64,000 bases of DNA from Halomonas sp. A40-4 (lineage in GTDB: Bacteria > Pseudomonadota > Gammaproteobacteria > Pseudomonadales > Halomonadaceae). Position numbers and translations under genes: made by a program. Location: the NCBI RefSeq assembly GCF_015767635.1, contig NZ_CP065230.1, positions 806,001 to 870,000 of the forward strand, written 5' to 3'. The notes beneath the pieces were generated by a model. It did not search any database, had not been told where the DNA came from, and saw only the letters and a program-made list of their open reading frames with translations. This document shows positions 16,303-24,602 of the stretch, piece after piece (the first letter of the stretch is position 1; every line of letters starts with the position of its first letter).

Positions 16303-17006
16303 TACTGAGTATCCTCTGCAATTCGGTAACCGATGCGATGCACGGTGTGAATTAACGGGCTATTAAACGGCCTATCGATAGCCTGGCGCAGCTTGTACAA
16401 GTGCGAGCGAAGCGCATCGCCATCGGGGCGCTCCTCAGCCCACAACAAGGTTTCGAGGTCATCGCGAGCCACAACAGACGGCGCTTCTTCCATCAATCGT
16501 TGCAGTAGTCGCATGCCGGCAGGGGTAAGGTCGATGCGCTGACCCGCACGATGCACTTGCAGCGTGGATCTATTCATCGTCAGATCACCAACCGTCAACA
16601 GGTCGTCAGTCTTTCCGTGACTACGTTTGCAAAGCGCCTGCAGTCGCGCATGTAGCTCTTGTAAGGCGAATGGCTTGACCAAATAGTCATCGGCGCCCGC
16701 CTCGAACCCCTTAAGCTTATCGTCAAGCGTGTCTCTCGCCGTTAGCATGAGCACGGGCGTTTCTACTTTGGCATCGGCCCGCAGCTTTGTGCAGAAACTT
16801 AGGCCATCCATCCCCGGAAGCATCAGGTCCAGGACGATAACGTCGAATGGATTCGTCAACGCCAGGTACATCGCGCTGATACCGTCATAGGCAAAATCCA
16901 CAACATAGCTATGCTTTTCAAGATACGCAGCGATGTTCTCGCAAATGTCGCGGTTGTCTTCGACAATCAGCACTCTAACCGGTGCCGCTCCAAGCACGTT
17001 TCCCAT
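16302..17006 (-). CDS. OmpR-family response regulator (crt-proximal)
   Basis: Cytosolic regulator of about 234 residues. The receiver has the acidic pair in VLIVEDNRDI, the phosphorylated Asp in VIVLDLMLPGMDG, Thr in LMLTARD and Lys in YLVKPFALQELHARL. The winged-helix domain follows from about residue 135 and ends in the usual IHTVHRIGYRIAED. ATG 17006 is preferred over 17030 because GGGGAG lies 8 nt upstream. It is cotranscribed with the kinase and divergent from the YejM-like gene across a 400-bp intergenic region that carries a GTAAGT direct repeat. Confidence 0.93.
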   Translation of the reverse strand: MGNVLGAAPVRVLIVEDNRDICENIAAYLEKHSYVVDFAYDGISAMYLALTNPFDVIVLDLMLPGMDGLSFCTKLRADAKVETPVLMLTARDTLDDKLKGFEAGADDYLVKPFALQELHARLQALCKRSHGKTDDLLTVGDLTMNRSTLQVHRAGQRIDLTPAGMRLLQRLMEEAPSVVARDDLETLLWAEERPDGDALRSHLYKLRQAIDRPFNSPLIHTVHRIGYRIAEDTQ

Positions 17007-17166
17007 CTGCTGATCTCCCCTTTCAGGCATAACCCGGTCGCAGACCCATTAGTGGCTCGGCCTCGCTGCCTTGATGAAACTTTGACAGGTTAGCAAAGCG
17101 GATGTGACTAAAACGTCGCTGAAATGTGAAAGCGACAATCTAGTGACAATAACAAATGCGAATCGG

Positions 17167-17191
17167 ACGGTGCCGGCTTATTCGGCACCGT
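17167..17191. repeat. 9-bp stem-loop in a divergent intergenic region
   Basis: ACGGTGCCG (17167-17175) and CGGCACCGT (17183-17191) are perfect complements around a 7-nt loop. The two flanking genes diverge from this 400-bp region, so no known transcript ends here. A weaker hairpin (GTCGCT at 17115 with AGCGAC at 17131) lies nearby and is followed by TTTT on the minus strand, so a leader attenuator of the two-component operon or a small RNA is possible. Nothing else coding is seen between 17007 and 17405. Confidence 0.4.
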
Positions 17192-17314
17192 GTCTGACCT
17201 TTTGGTCGGACGCCAGCGCTCGCATGGATTGATCTTCGTCGCATGGGACGAGGCTGTACGGTAATGCGTCTTTAAGAAGTCTTGGCGGGGGTCGGAACGA
17301 TAAAGAAGTATTGC

Positions 17315-17331
17315 GTAAGTCTTCAGTAAGT
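17315..17331 (+). promoter_or_regulatory. GTAAGT-N5-GTAAGT direct repeat upstream of the YejM-like gene
   Basis: Two identical hexamers (17315-17320 and 17326-17331) are spaced one helical turn apart (11 bp), the classic layout of an OmpR-family response-regulator box. It lies 75 bp upstream of the YejM-like start and in the divergent region shared with the response regulator gene. A matching repeat occurs beside the second two-component system at 24456-24472. Confidence 0.45.
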
Positions 17332-17405
17332 GAGCGGCTGTGACAGTCAACACGCTTTCCATTCAACGTTGACTGAAGGGCCTCTGGTCTTTGGAGACTT
17401 CGCGC

Positions 17406-19247
17406 ATGATCTACCGACTCCTGCACCGGTGGCGCTGGCTTGGCGCCTGGACCCTGGCCAACCTGCTGCTTACCTGGATGATCTCGCTGCGCTATGTCGG
17501 CTATATCCAGCCCGAGGGGGCCGAGCAGTGGAGCTACCTGCTGATGGTTTTCCTCGGCCATCTCTCGCTGCTGGTATGGCTGGCCGCTCTGCCGATGTTC
17601 CTGCTGGCCACACTTTTACGCGGCATCGGACTATGGCTGATGACGACCCTGTGGGCGAGTGGCCTGCAGCTGTTGCTGCTGCTTGATACTTTCGTCTACG
17701 CTCAGTATCGCTTCCACCTGAGCGGCTTCATCCTTGACCTGCTGCTCAACGCCGGGGGAGACGTGTTCAGCTTCTCATGGGTTGCCTGGGCACTGGCCGT
17801 CGGTGGCGTGCTGGGCATGTTGGCGGTGCAGGGTGGTCTCGGGCTGCTGTTCAGGCGGCGTCCACCGTCACGGCCTGTGGGCGCAATGCTGGTAGTGAGT
17901 TTGTTGGCCCTGCTGGGGGTGCACGGTTGGCATGCCTGGGCGGATGCCCACTACGACCGCGACATCACCGGCATGACGCGTCATGTGCCGGTCTTCTATC
18001 CGGCCACTGCCAAGCGCTTCTTCGTCAAGCACGGGTGGGTCGACCCCCAGGCGGTACGTGATCGGGTGGATCTCGAGGCGACGGAGGGCGAGGCGCAGGA
18101 TTTGGTCTACCCCTCCGCGCCCCTGAGCTGCTCGCCGTCGGTGTCTACCGACAACCTGCTGCTGGTACTGCTGGATACCTTGCGTCACGACATGCTCACG
18201 CCTGAGGTGATGCCGAATCTTTACCGGTACGCCCATCAACCCGGTTGGTTCAGGGCACGTGAGCATATCAGTGGGGGTAACTCCACCAAGGCCGGCGTCT
18301 TCAGCCTCTTCTATGGCCTGCCCGTCACCTACTGGGATGCATTTACTGCCAGCCAGACGCCCCCGGTGCTGATGGAGCGATTAAAGGCCGCCGATTACCG
18401 CTTTCAGGTCCTCTCTTCGGCGACGTTGGTGAGCCCTGCCTTTGACCGTAACGTTTTTGCCGGCCTCAAGGATGTCTCGCTGGAGCCAGCAAAGGGCGAG
18501 CCCTGGGAGCGCGATCAGCAGGTCACCGATGACTGGCTAGCCTGGATGGACAACGAAGAGGCAAAGTCAGATGAGCGCCCGTTCTTTGGTTTCCTGTTCT
18601 ATGACGCCGTGCACGGCTATAGCCATCCGCCAGACTTCCCGCGCTTCACGCCCTATTGGGAGCATATCAACCACCTGAGCCTGGGGCCTGACTTTGATCC
18701 TGAACCTTACTGGAACCGCTATCGCACGGCAGCGCGCTATGTGGATCAGCAATTGGGGCGGGTACTCGATGACCTGGAACGCCGTGGGCGGCTTGAGGAT
18801 ACGGCGATTGTGATTACCTCCGACCACGGGGAGTCCTTCAACGAACATGGCAAGAACTACTGGGGGCATGGCAGCAACTATACGCCGGAGCAGGTCCAGG
18901 TCCCGCTGGTGATGCATTTGCCGGGACGCTCCGGTGGTGCGCTGAAGCGGCGAACGCACCACGCCGATATCGCACCGACGCTGCTCGAGGAACTGCTCGA
19001 CTGTGAGTCGGCGCCTCAGCATTACACCCTGGGGCAAAGCCTGTTGAACGTCGAACCCCATCGCGACTGGATGCTTTCAGGCAGCTACATGGGTTATGGC
19101 ATCTTGATGCCCGACTATCAGGTGGCCGTGCACCCGACAGGAGCCTTCGCAGTCTATGACTACCGCATGAACGAGCTTGACGATATCGAGCTTGAGGCCC
19201 GGGTGTCGAACGAAGTACTCAGGGCGCTGTCGAGCTTCTATCGCTAA
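17406..19247 (+). CDS. YejM/PbgA-like inner-membrane sulfatase-fold protein (DUF3413)
   Basis: A 613-residue membrane protein. Five hydrophobic helices occupy about residues 10-190 (DUF3413). A periplasmic alkaline-phosphatase/sulfatase-fold domain follows (VLLDTLRHDMLTPEVMPNL; SGGNSTKAGVFSLFYGLP; VITSDHGESFNEHGKNYWGH). This matches YejM/PbgA/LapC of enterobacteria, an essential cardiolipin/LPS-sensing regulator of LpxC turnover, in which the sulfatase site is not used for sulfate hydrolysis. ATG 17406 has GGAG 9 nt upstream. Placement beside a two-component system suggests envelope regulation. Assignment as the exact YejM orthologue is likely but not certain. Confidence 0.85.
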   Translation: MIYRLLHRWRWLGAWTLANLLLTWMISLRYVGYIQPEGAEQWSYLLMVFLGHLSLLVWLAALPMFLLATLLRGIGLWLMTTLWASGLQLLLLLDTFVYAQYRFHLSGFILDLLLNAGGDVFSFSWVAWALAVGGVLGMLAVQGGLGLLFRRRPPSRPVGAMLVVSLLALLGVHGWHAWADAHYDRDITGMTRHVPVFYPATAKRFFVKHGWVDPQAVRDRVDLEATEGEAQDLVYPSAPLSCSPSVSTDNLLLVLLDTLRHDMLTPEVMPNLYRYAHQPGWFRAREHISGGNSTKAGVFSLFYGLPVTYWDAFTASQTPPVLMERLKAADYRFQVLSSATLVSPAFDRNVFAGLKDVSLEPAKGEPWERDQQVTDDWLAWMDNEEAKSDERPFFGFLFYDAVHGYSHPPDFPRFTPYWEHINHLSLGPDFDPEPYWNRYRTAARYVDQQLGRVLDDLERRGRLEDTAIVITSDHGESFNEHGKNYWGHGSNYTPEQVQVPLVMHLPGRSGGALKRRTHHADIAPTLLEELLDCESAPQHYTLGQSLLNVEPHRDWMLSGSYMGYGILMPDYQVAVHPTGAFAVYDYRMNELDDIELEARVSNEVLRALSSFYR

Positions 19248-19249
19248 TT

Positions 19250-19630
19250 CTATGCCAACATATATATAACGACGAGAGATCCAGTACCTGCCACTCCTAT
19301 TATATTGGTGAGCTCTACTATCTCATCCTCAATATGACTCAGCAGCCAAGCTGTCGTGTCTTTTGAAGTTATTTTGGAAAACATTAAGGCTGTCGTGCTA
19401 GCTTCAACACTGAAGACGGCAATGATGATTTCAATTGACTTTGCATTAAGCATGATAATGGGTAAAGCTAGAAAAAGAGTTAAAGAAGTTGCTATGCGTA
19501 AAGCAAAGTGCTGTAAATGGCTTAAGCTTTCAGGAGCATCAGATAACCAAACGTTTGAAAATAAAGTCTTCTCTTCCACGCGTCGCGTTAGAAAAAAATA
19601 CTTGGATAGTGAAGACTTGGATATAAGCAT
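19250..19630 (-). CDS. Small AT-rich putative membrane protein
   Basis: A 126-residue frame with a good ribosome site (AGGTGA 6 nt before ATG 19630). It has three hydrophobic stretches (FALRIATSLTLFLALPIIM; IEIIIAVFSVEASTTALMF; NIIGVAGTGSLVVIYML), the last at the C-terminus. Base composition is much more AT-rich than its neighbours, pointing to foreign origin. It ends 2 bp from the YejM-like stop, convergently. I recognise no family. A same-size frame on the other strand (19356-19730) is less protein-like. Confidence 0.55.
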   Translation of the reverse strand: MLISKSSLSKYFFLTRRVEEKTLFSNVWLSDAPESLSHLQHFALRIATSLTLFLALPIIMLNAKSIEIIIAVFSVEASTTALMFSKITSKDTTAWLLSHIEDEIVELTNIIGVAGTGSLVVIYMLA

Positions 19631-19751
19631 GTTATTTCACCTGTTTTTTCTCAACGTTCATGTGCTATACGGTGATCGCTCGACCTTCGTTACTATTGAT
19701 CGGGCGGCTCACCTCAAGGAATCCTGCTAACTTCAGTCGATTTTTCGTCGC

Positions 19752-20903
19752 TTAGTCACCTGTCACCTCGCGGATATTATCGAGGAGTTCGAGAAAATAA
19801 GGATTCCAGGTTAATCGGGCATGGTATTTGTCCGCATCGCGCTGCCCCCATGCGCTAAACCACAGGGTGTCAGGGTCATCGGGCGGGGTGAGGTCGTCCT
19901 GGCCGTTTTCCAGCATGAGGTAGCTTCCCGCTTCCCCGTAATACCTATTCTCCGGCGCAAACAGCACATTCATGTGGGAAAAGTTGCTGATCCGCCGGTC
20001 GGGCAGGTAGCTGGTGAGGGGCGTAACGCGGGGATCGTCGAGGTGAGCCGGGGTGTCGCCGTACCATACGAAGCGTGATGACGGATGAGTAAAGCGGGTT
20101 TGAAAGGCATCGAGCGTCGCGTCGGGGTCGAGAACGCTGTCGTGCTGGCTCATAGTCATCAGCACGGGCTTATCGAAGCGCTCGGCATGGAGGTTTTTTT
20201 GCACGGCACTGACCGAGCGATAATACAGCGAGGCACCGCGCGACGGCAGCGACCGGTACGTGACGATATTGTCCTCGTCGTCGATGTCGAGCCAGTCCCA
20301 GAAATGGGCAATCGCCGGGGCAAGAAACAGGTAGTGGCTGTCGGGGTAAAAGCCTGGGGAAAACAGCAGCAGCCCGTCGACATTGTCGTCGTGGTACGCA
20401 TGGGAGGTGACCAGGTTGCCTCCGGTCGAGAAGCCACCCAACCAGAGTTCATCAACTTCATCTGCAAGCAGCTTGGTGTGATGGGCAACGGCGCTTTCCC
20501 AATCGTCATGGTCCGGCAACATCAGGTCGGCGGGGCGGCTGCCATGGCCGGGCAACAGAATCGAACGTACCAGCCAGCCGTCTTCCGCCATGGCGCTGGC
20601 CATATCCGTGAAATACCAAGGGCTTGAGCCCAATCCGTGCACGAACAGGATGCCGCGTTTTGCCTGTGTCGCCGGACGGCGCTCAAACGGTGCGTTGAGC
20701 GCTATCTCGCGGTGGCGGTCGTCACCGATGAAGGCGCGATTGTCGGCAATCCACGCCCGGGTGTCGCGAACGTACTCATCGAAGCTTGGTTGATCATGGC
20801 GCGGCAGGCTGCCCGAAGGTTGGAAACGCGGGGAGTCCGGCGGTACGGCGCAAGAGGCCAGCAATACCAGGGCGGAAAGCAGTACGCTTAGGCGAAGAAA
20901 CAT
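19752..20903 (-). CDS. Lipoprotein alpha/beta hydrolase (lysophospholipase/esterase type)
   Basis: A 383-residue envelope hydrolase. The N-terminus is a lipoprotein signal with lipobox LLASC. The fold elements are RGILFVHGLGSSPWYFTDMA (oxyanion region), GGFSTGGN (nucleophile Ser in GxSxG), an Asp in QHDSVLDPDAT and a C-terminal His region (NFSHMNVLF). ATG 20903 has GGAG 6 nt upstream. The substrate is unknown; membrane-facing esterase or lysophospholipase activity is inferred. It is transcribed toward the AT-rich small gene. Confidence 0.85.
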   Translation of the reverse strand: MFLRLSVLLSALVLLASCAVPPDSPRFQPSGSLPRHDQPSFDEYVRDTRAWIADNRAFIGDDRHREIALNAPFERRPATQAKRGILFVHGLGSSPWYFTDMASAMAEDGWLVRSILLPGHGSRPADLMLPDHDDWESAVAHHTKLLADEVDELWLGGFSTGGNLVTSHAYHDDNVDGLLLFSPGFYPDSHYLFLAPAIAHFWDWLDIDDEDNIVTYRSLPSRGASLYYRSVSAVQKNLHAERFDKPVLMTMSQHDSVLDPDATLDAFQTRFTHPSSRFVWYGDTPAHLDDPRVTPLTSYLPDRRISNFSHMNVLFAPENRYYGEAGSYLMLENGQDDLTPPDDPDTLWFSAWGQRDADKYHARLTWNPYFLELLDNIREVTGD

Positions 20904-21034
20904 GGAAGTCTCCATCGGTGGGTGCTTACCTTTGTCAGCGCGTCGCTATGCGTTGCTTACCGGGAATGGTCGGGTAAACGGGCGAGGCGTTAGCTTACAA
21001 GCAGAACAAGGACGCCATGAGCGCCGACGATGAT

Positions 21035-21460
21035 TCAGTTGTTCAAGGTGAACCCTGGCAGCACCGCTTCGGCCTCGATAGCGATCAACCATTCCGGTTC
21101 GGCTAGGCCGTGTACCATCAGCCATGTGGCCGCTGGTGGCGCACTGGAGAAGCGGCGCTTAAGCGCTTCCATTACCACGTCCTGCTCGTAACGGGCCGAT
21201 TCGGCCAGATAGATTCTCAGCATCACTACCCGCGAAAGGTCGCCATCAAGGTTCAATAGCAACCGTTCGACGTTGTCCAGTGCGGCCTCTGTTTGCGCTG
21301 CCAGCTCAGGCCCCGCCAAGTGGCCCTGGGTATCGACGCCTACCTGGCTGGACATCAGCACCCGGCATCCACCCTGGACCAGCACGGCCTGGCTGTGGCC
21401 CTCGTCCAGGGTATCGGGCAGGTTGGTCGGATTCAGGGGTTGGCGCCTTAAGATTTGCAT
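21035..21460 (-). CDS. RidA/YjgF family protein
   Basis: A 141-residue enamine/imine deaminase-like protein. It shows GGCRVLMSSQVGVDTQGHLAG, the trimer-core LLNLDGDLSRVVMLRIYLAE and the C-terminal EPEWLIAIEAEAVLPG in which the family usually has the catalytic Arg and Glu. The Arg expected in the LV(R/E)VE region is not obvious, so it may belong to a divergent subgroup (Rid4-7). It is a single gene between unrelated neighbours. Confidence 0.88.
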   Translation of the reverse strand: MQILRRQPLNPTNLPDTLDEGHSQAVLVQGGCRVLMSSQVGVDTQGHLAGPELAAQTEAALDNVERLLLNLDGDLSRVVMLRIYLAESARYEQDVVMEALKRRFSSAPPAATWLMVHGLAEPEWLIAIEAEAVLPGFTLNN

Positions 21461-21538
21461 AGCAACCTCGTTGGTAAGCTGATGGTTATCACGATCACTC
21501 GATCCATTGGGCGTGATGCGCTACAGAGCGCTTTTAAA

Positions 21539-22921
21539 TCAATCGCTATCATTGGCATTGCTCGCTCTGCATAGCGTCATGGCCAAACCGGGGTGGGCGT
21601 TGTGGGCCGTAAGCACCCAGCCGTGTGCCATGGCAATCTCCTGGCAGATGGCCAGCCCCAACCCAGCGCCATGGTCGCGCCGATGCGCCCCACGCCAGAA
21701 ACGTGAGAACAGCAGGGCCAATTGCTCTGGTTCGACGCCTGGGCCACGGTCACGCACAGTTATTATATTTTCCTGGATCTCCATGCTGACGAGCGTCTGC
21801 TCGGGGGCATGCTGAATAGCGTTCTCCAGCAAGTTCTTGAGCAGGGTGAAGCATGCCCCGCGATCGGCCTTCCATGTCACTCCTTGATCCGCGGCAAGCA
21901 CCGTTAAATGAACGTCGGCGGATTCCGCCATGCGTTGCAAGTAGGTGGAAGCTTCGTGGGCGATGTCGTGCATTCGAACAACGCTAAACTGGTAGTTGTG
22001 CGCCTCGCTCGCTTCGGCCAGCAGTAGCAGTTGTTGCACCTGCCGGGTCATGTACTCGACATCGCTCAATAGCGCCTGGCGGTCATTTCGCCCTTCCTCA
22101 AGCAACTCAACCTGCCCGCGGATCAGCGCCAGGGGCGTTTTTAACTCGTGGGCCGCGTGGCCGAGAAACTCCTGCTGGAGGCGATAACCACGCTCAAGGC
22201 GTTCCAGGGCGTGATTGAAGCTATGTACCAGCGGGGCAATTTCCACAGGCACGGCGTCCGTATCGAGCCGGGCGTCTATAGAGCGCGGCGAGATAGCCGC
22301 CGCCGATTTGGAAACATCGCGCAGCGGCTTGAGGGTTAAGCGCAAGGTAATGTAGGCGCATAGACCGAAGGCAACGAACATGACAAAGCCAAACACCAGT
22401 ACGCCCGCTGCCACCAGTGGAAAGGCGACGAGATAGAGGACATCAACGAATCTTGAACTGGCGACGAACTGCAGATACCACGTTCTTCCACCATGCTCAA
22501 AGGGCTCCGTGGCGCCGTAGAAAGTTCTGTCATCATACTCAAAGGAAAAGGTGCCACGCGCCAAACGTAGAGCCTCGCCGTCGGCTGGCCAGAAAGCTTC
22601 TCCGGCACTCGAGGCCACTGCCACGTTCCCGGCATCATCCAGAATCCGGAACGCCGTCTCGCGTTGTGGGCCTTCGTAGAGCCAAGCGCGGTCGTTCATG
22701 CTGGCGTCGAAACCGACGGGCCGGCCACGACTGTCGAACTCGATATTATCCACCAGCCCCTCGGCCGCGTCGGCCATATCCATACGAGGCAGTAGATCGC
22801 TCTGAAGCACCACTGCGGCGGCAATGACCAGCAGTGTGATACTCAGCACCATACCCGCCAAATAGGCCAGCAGCACCTTCAGCCTCAGGCTATTGAGCGT
22901 CATCCGCTTGACGAAGCGCAT
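21539..22921 (-). CDS. Sensor histidine kinase of the MipA/RND module
   Basis: A 460-residue membrane kinase. Helix 1 is at about 15-37, a periplasmic sensor of about 130 residues follows, helix 2 is at about 165-190, then HAMP, HisKA with GHAAHELKTPLALIRGQ, and an ATPase domain with LKNLLENAIQHA, VRDRGPGVEPEQLALLFSRF and GAGLGLAICQEI. It overlaps the regulator gene by 32 bp if it begins at ATG 22921 (GGGATGGGAT upstream); ATG 22903 is an alternative. The partner regulator and MipA gene lie directly upstream in the same operon. Confidence 0.92.
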   Translation of the reverse strand: MRFVKRMTLNSLRLKVLLAYLAGMVLSITLLVIAAAVVLQSDLLPRMDMADAAEGLVDNIEFDSRGRPVGFDASMNDRAWLYEGPQRETAFRILDDAGNVAVASSAGEAFWPADGEALRLARGTFSFEYDDRTFYGATEPFEHGGRTWYLQFVASSRFVDVLYLVAFPLVAAGVLVFGFVMFVAFGLCAYITLRLTLKPLRDVSKSAAAISPRSIDARLDTDAVPVEIAPLVHSFNHALERLERGYRLQQEFLGHAAHELKTPLALIRGQVELLEEGRNDRQALLSDVEYMTRQVQQLLLLAEASEAHNYQFSVVRMHDIAHEASTYLQRMAESADVHLTVLAADQGVTWKADRGACFTLLKNLLENAIQHAPEQTLVSMEIQENIITVRDRGPGVEPEQLALLFSRFWRGAHRRDHGAGLGLAICQEIAMAHGWVLTAHNAHPGLAMTLCRASNANDSD

Positions 22922-23576
22922 ATCCCATCCCTCTGACGTTGGCGATCCGCTGGCGCGAACCGATAGCAAGAAGCTTTCGGCGCAAACGGTGCAGGGCGAC
23001 ATCCAGGGCGTTCGGTGTCACCGCCTCACTTAGCCCCCAGGCCGCCGCCTCCAGCGCGCTGCGGCGAACTACTTCCTCGTGCTTGTAGAGAAGTAGCTGC
23101 ATAATATGCAGCTCCGCTGGGGCAAGAGTAATGCTCTTGTCGCCGCTAAACAGAACGCCGCTTTCCGTATGCAGTCTCAGGTCGCCATAACTCGTATCGA
23201 TGGGGTGGAATTCCACCGGGCGGCGCAGCAAGGCACGGACACGTGCCACCATCTCATCCATGGCAAACGGTTTGGGAAGGTAGTCGTCGGCACCGGCTTC
23301 GAGGCCTTCTAGCCGGTCATGCAGCGCATCGCGGGCCGTTAACACCAGGCAGGGCACGCTAAGGCCCGCGTTGCGCAACTTCTTGAGCAATAGCAGCCCA
23401 TCGCCATCCGGCAAGCCGCGATCGAGCACCAGTGCCTGGTAGGGCATCTGCTGCACGGCAGCCCAAGCCGAATCAATGCGGTCGACCACATCAACGGCGA
23501 TGCCAGCGGCCACCAACCCATTGCACATCAAATGCGCTAGCCGGTCGTGGTCCTCGATCAACAGTATGCGGCTCAT
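22890..23576 (-). CDS. OmpR-family response regulator of the MipA/RND module
   Basis: A 228-residue regulator. The receiver has ILLIEDHDRL, the phosphorylation site LVLDRGLPDGDG, LVLTARD and YLPKPFAMDEMVARV. A winged-helix DNA-binding domain ends IANVRGMGYALRQ. The phrasing resembles QseB/PmrA-type regulators. Its ATG overlaps the mipA stop (TGATG), so mipA, regulator and kinase are translationally coupled. The GTAAGA-type direct repeats upstream of mipA are the natural candidate binding site. Confidence 0.92.
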   Translation of the reverse strand: MSRILLIEDHDRLAHLMCNGLVAAGIAVDVVDRIDSAWAAVQQMPYQALVLDRGLPDGDGLLLLKKLRNAGLSVPCLVLTARDALHDRLEGLEAGADDYLPKPFAMDEMVARVRALLRRPVEFHPIDTSYGDLRLHTESGVLFSGDKSITLAPAELHIMQLLLYKHEEVVRRSALEAAAWGLSEAVTPNALDVALHRLRRKLLAIGSRQRIANVRGMGYALRQADDAQ

Positions 23577-24391
23577 CAGAAGGTATAAAGATAGCCAGCT
23601 AACACGGCGTTTTGGGTCGAACGATCCACTAGTGGACTATCTTTGATTTCGTCCGCCAGGCTCGTGACCTCAACACCTATCAGCACAGAGTGATGCTGGT
23701 CAAACTGGTACACGCCGCGCACCCCCGCCTCGATATTGACACCCGATTCCCCTGAATAGGCAGGGCGATCGAAGCGAACTTCACTATCGCGAACGCCGAA
23801 GTAGTAATCGATGTTCTTGTCGTTCTGCCAGGACGCTCCCACGTGTGGGGTTAGCATTATATGCTCGCCGAATTCCCACGTTCTCTCCAGGCCTAGGTCG
23901 AAGCGCTGCCCGTCGCTGTTGCCGGAGGCGTCGGTGAGCCATTCGGCGCTGACCTCGAACAGCTCGTTTTCCCACTCCACGTTGGCCCCCGCCCAGAAGC
24001 CCCCTTTGCGCTCGTTCATGCCGTTGAGAATTTTGGCGTCGCCTTGCTCGTAGCCGCTCTCATCGTACTGGGCGACGATACCGAAATTGAGCTGTTGTGA
24101 GTTGCTGATGACAAGACTCGGCAGTTTAAATTCGATTTCCGGACCGAAGACACTAATGTACCGGTTTTCGACCTGGAACAAGGGGAAGGGGGTGTTTTCC
24201 CTGTCGATACCGGCATAGGGGTCCTGTTCGCTTATTGCACCTATGCCCAATCCCCAAGTGGTTCCGTCTGAATATTCTTCGTCAGCGAACGCCAACGGAG
24301 AGGCAATAACAAGACCACCAATAAAGGTGGCGGTTGCCAATCTCATAGTGATGAGGCGGCCGTTCAGCAATAGCGACTGATGAGAACTCAT
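23576..24391 (-). CDS. MipA/OmpV-family outer-membrane protein
   Basis: A 271-residue beta-barrel scaffold protein. A signal peptide with MRLATATFIGGLVIASPLAFA lies after a 15-residue leader. The mature part shows alternating strands and ends in the outer-membrane signature LAGYLYTF (terminal Phe). The motif WGLGIGAISEQDPYAGIDRE is typical of MipA. ATG 24391 has AGGAG 7 nt upstream. MipA relatives interact with murein synthases or respond to antibiotics and cationic stress. It heads the operon with the two-component system. Confidence 0.88.
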   Translation of the reverse strand: MSSHQSLLLNGRLITMRLATATFIGGLVIASPLAFADEEYSDGTTWGLGIGAISEQDPYAGIDRENTPFPLFQVENRYISVFGPEIEFKLPSLVISNSQQLNFGIVAQYDESGYEQGDAKILNGMNERKGGFWAGANVEWENELFEVSAEWLTDASGNSDGQRFDLGLERTWEFGEHIMLTPHVGASWQNDKNIDYYFGVRDSEVRFDRPAYSGESGVNIEAGVRGVYQFDQHHSVLIGVEVTSLADEIKDSPLVDRSTQNAVLAGYLYTF

Positions 24392-24455
24392 GGTTGCACT
24401 CCTAGCATAGTGTGTAAGTGAGAACGGTATGGAAGTGCCATCATCAGGAGCGCTA

Positions 24456-24472
24456 TCTTACGCGTTTCTTAC
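24456..24472 (-). promoter_or_regulatory. GTAAGA-N5-GTAAGA direct repeat (read as TCTTAC on the plus strand)
   Basis: TCTTAC occurs at 24456-24461 and 24467-24472, exactly 11 bp apart. Single extra half-sites are at 24415-24420 (GTAAGT) and 24503-24508 (GTAAGA). The repeat lies 65-80 bp upstream of mipA and about 130 bp upstream of the divergent RND adaptor gene, so one regulator could control both. It resembles PmrA/QseB boxes, which are tandem hexamers with 5-bp spacing. Confidence 0.5.
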
Positions 24473-24602
24473 TGGTGCCGGATTTTTTAAAACGTTACCT
24501 CAGTAAGAAATGAGAAAGGAAGGCAGGCCGATAGTGGTTCAAAAGAAATGCTTGATGTCGTTTTTCATCAACGAACAGAACATTTTGGAACAGGCCTGAA
24601 TT

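Noticed and set aside
19356-19730. 124-codon plus-strand frame opposite the AT-rich membrane gene
   Set aside because: The minus-strand frame has a better ribosome site and coherent hydrophobic segments.
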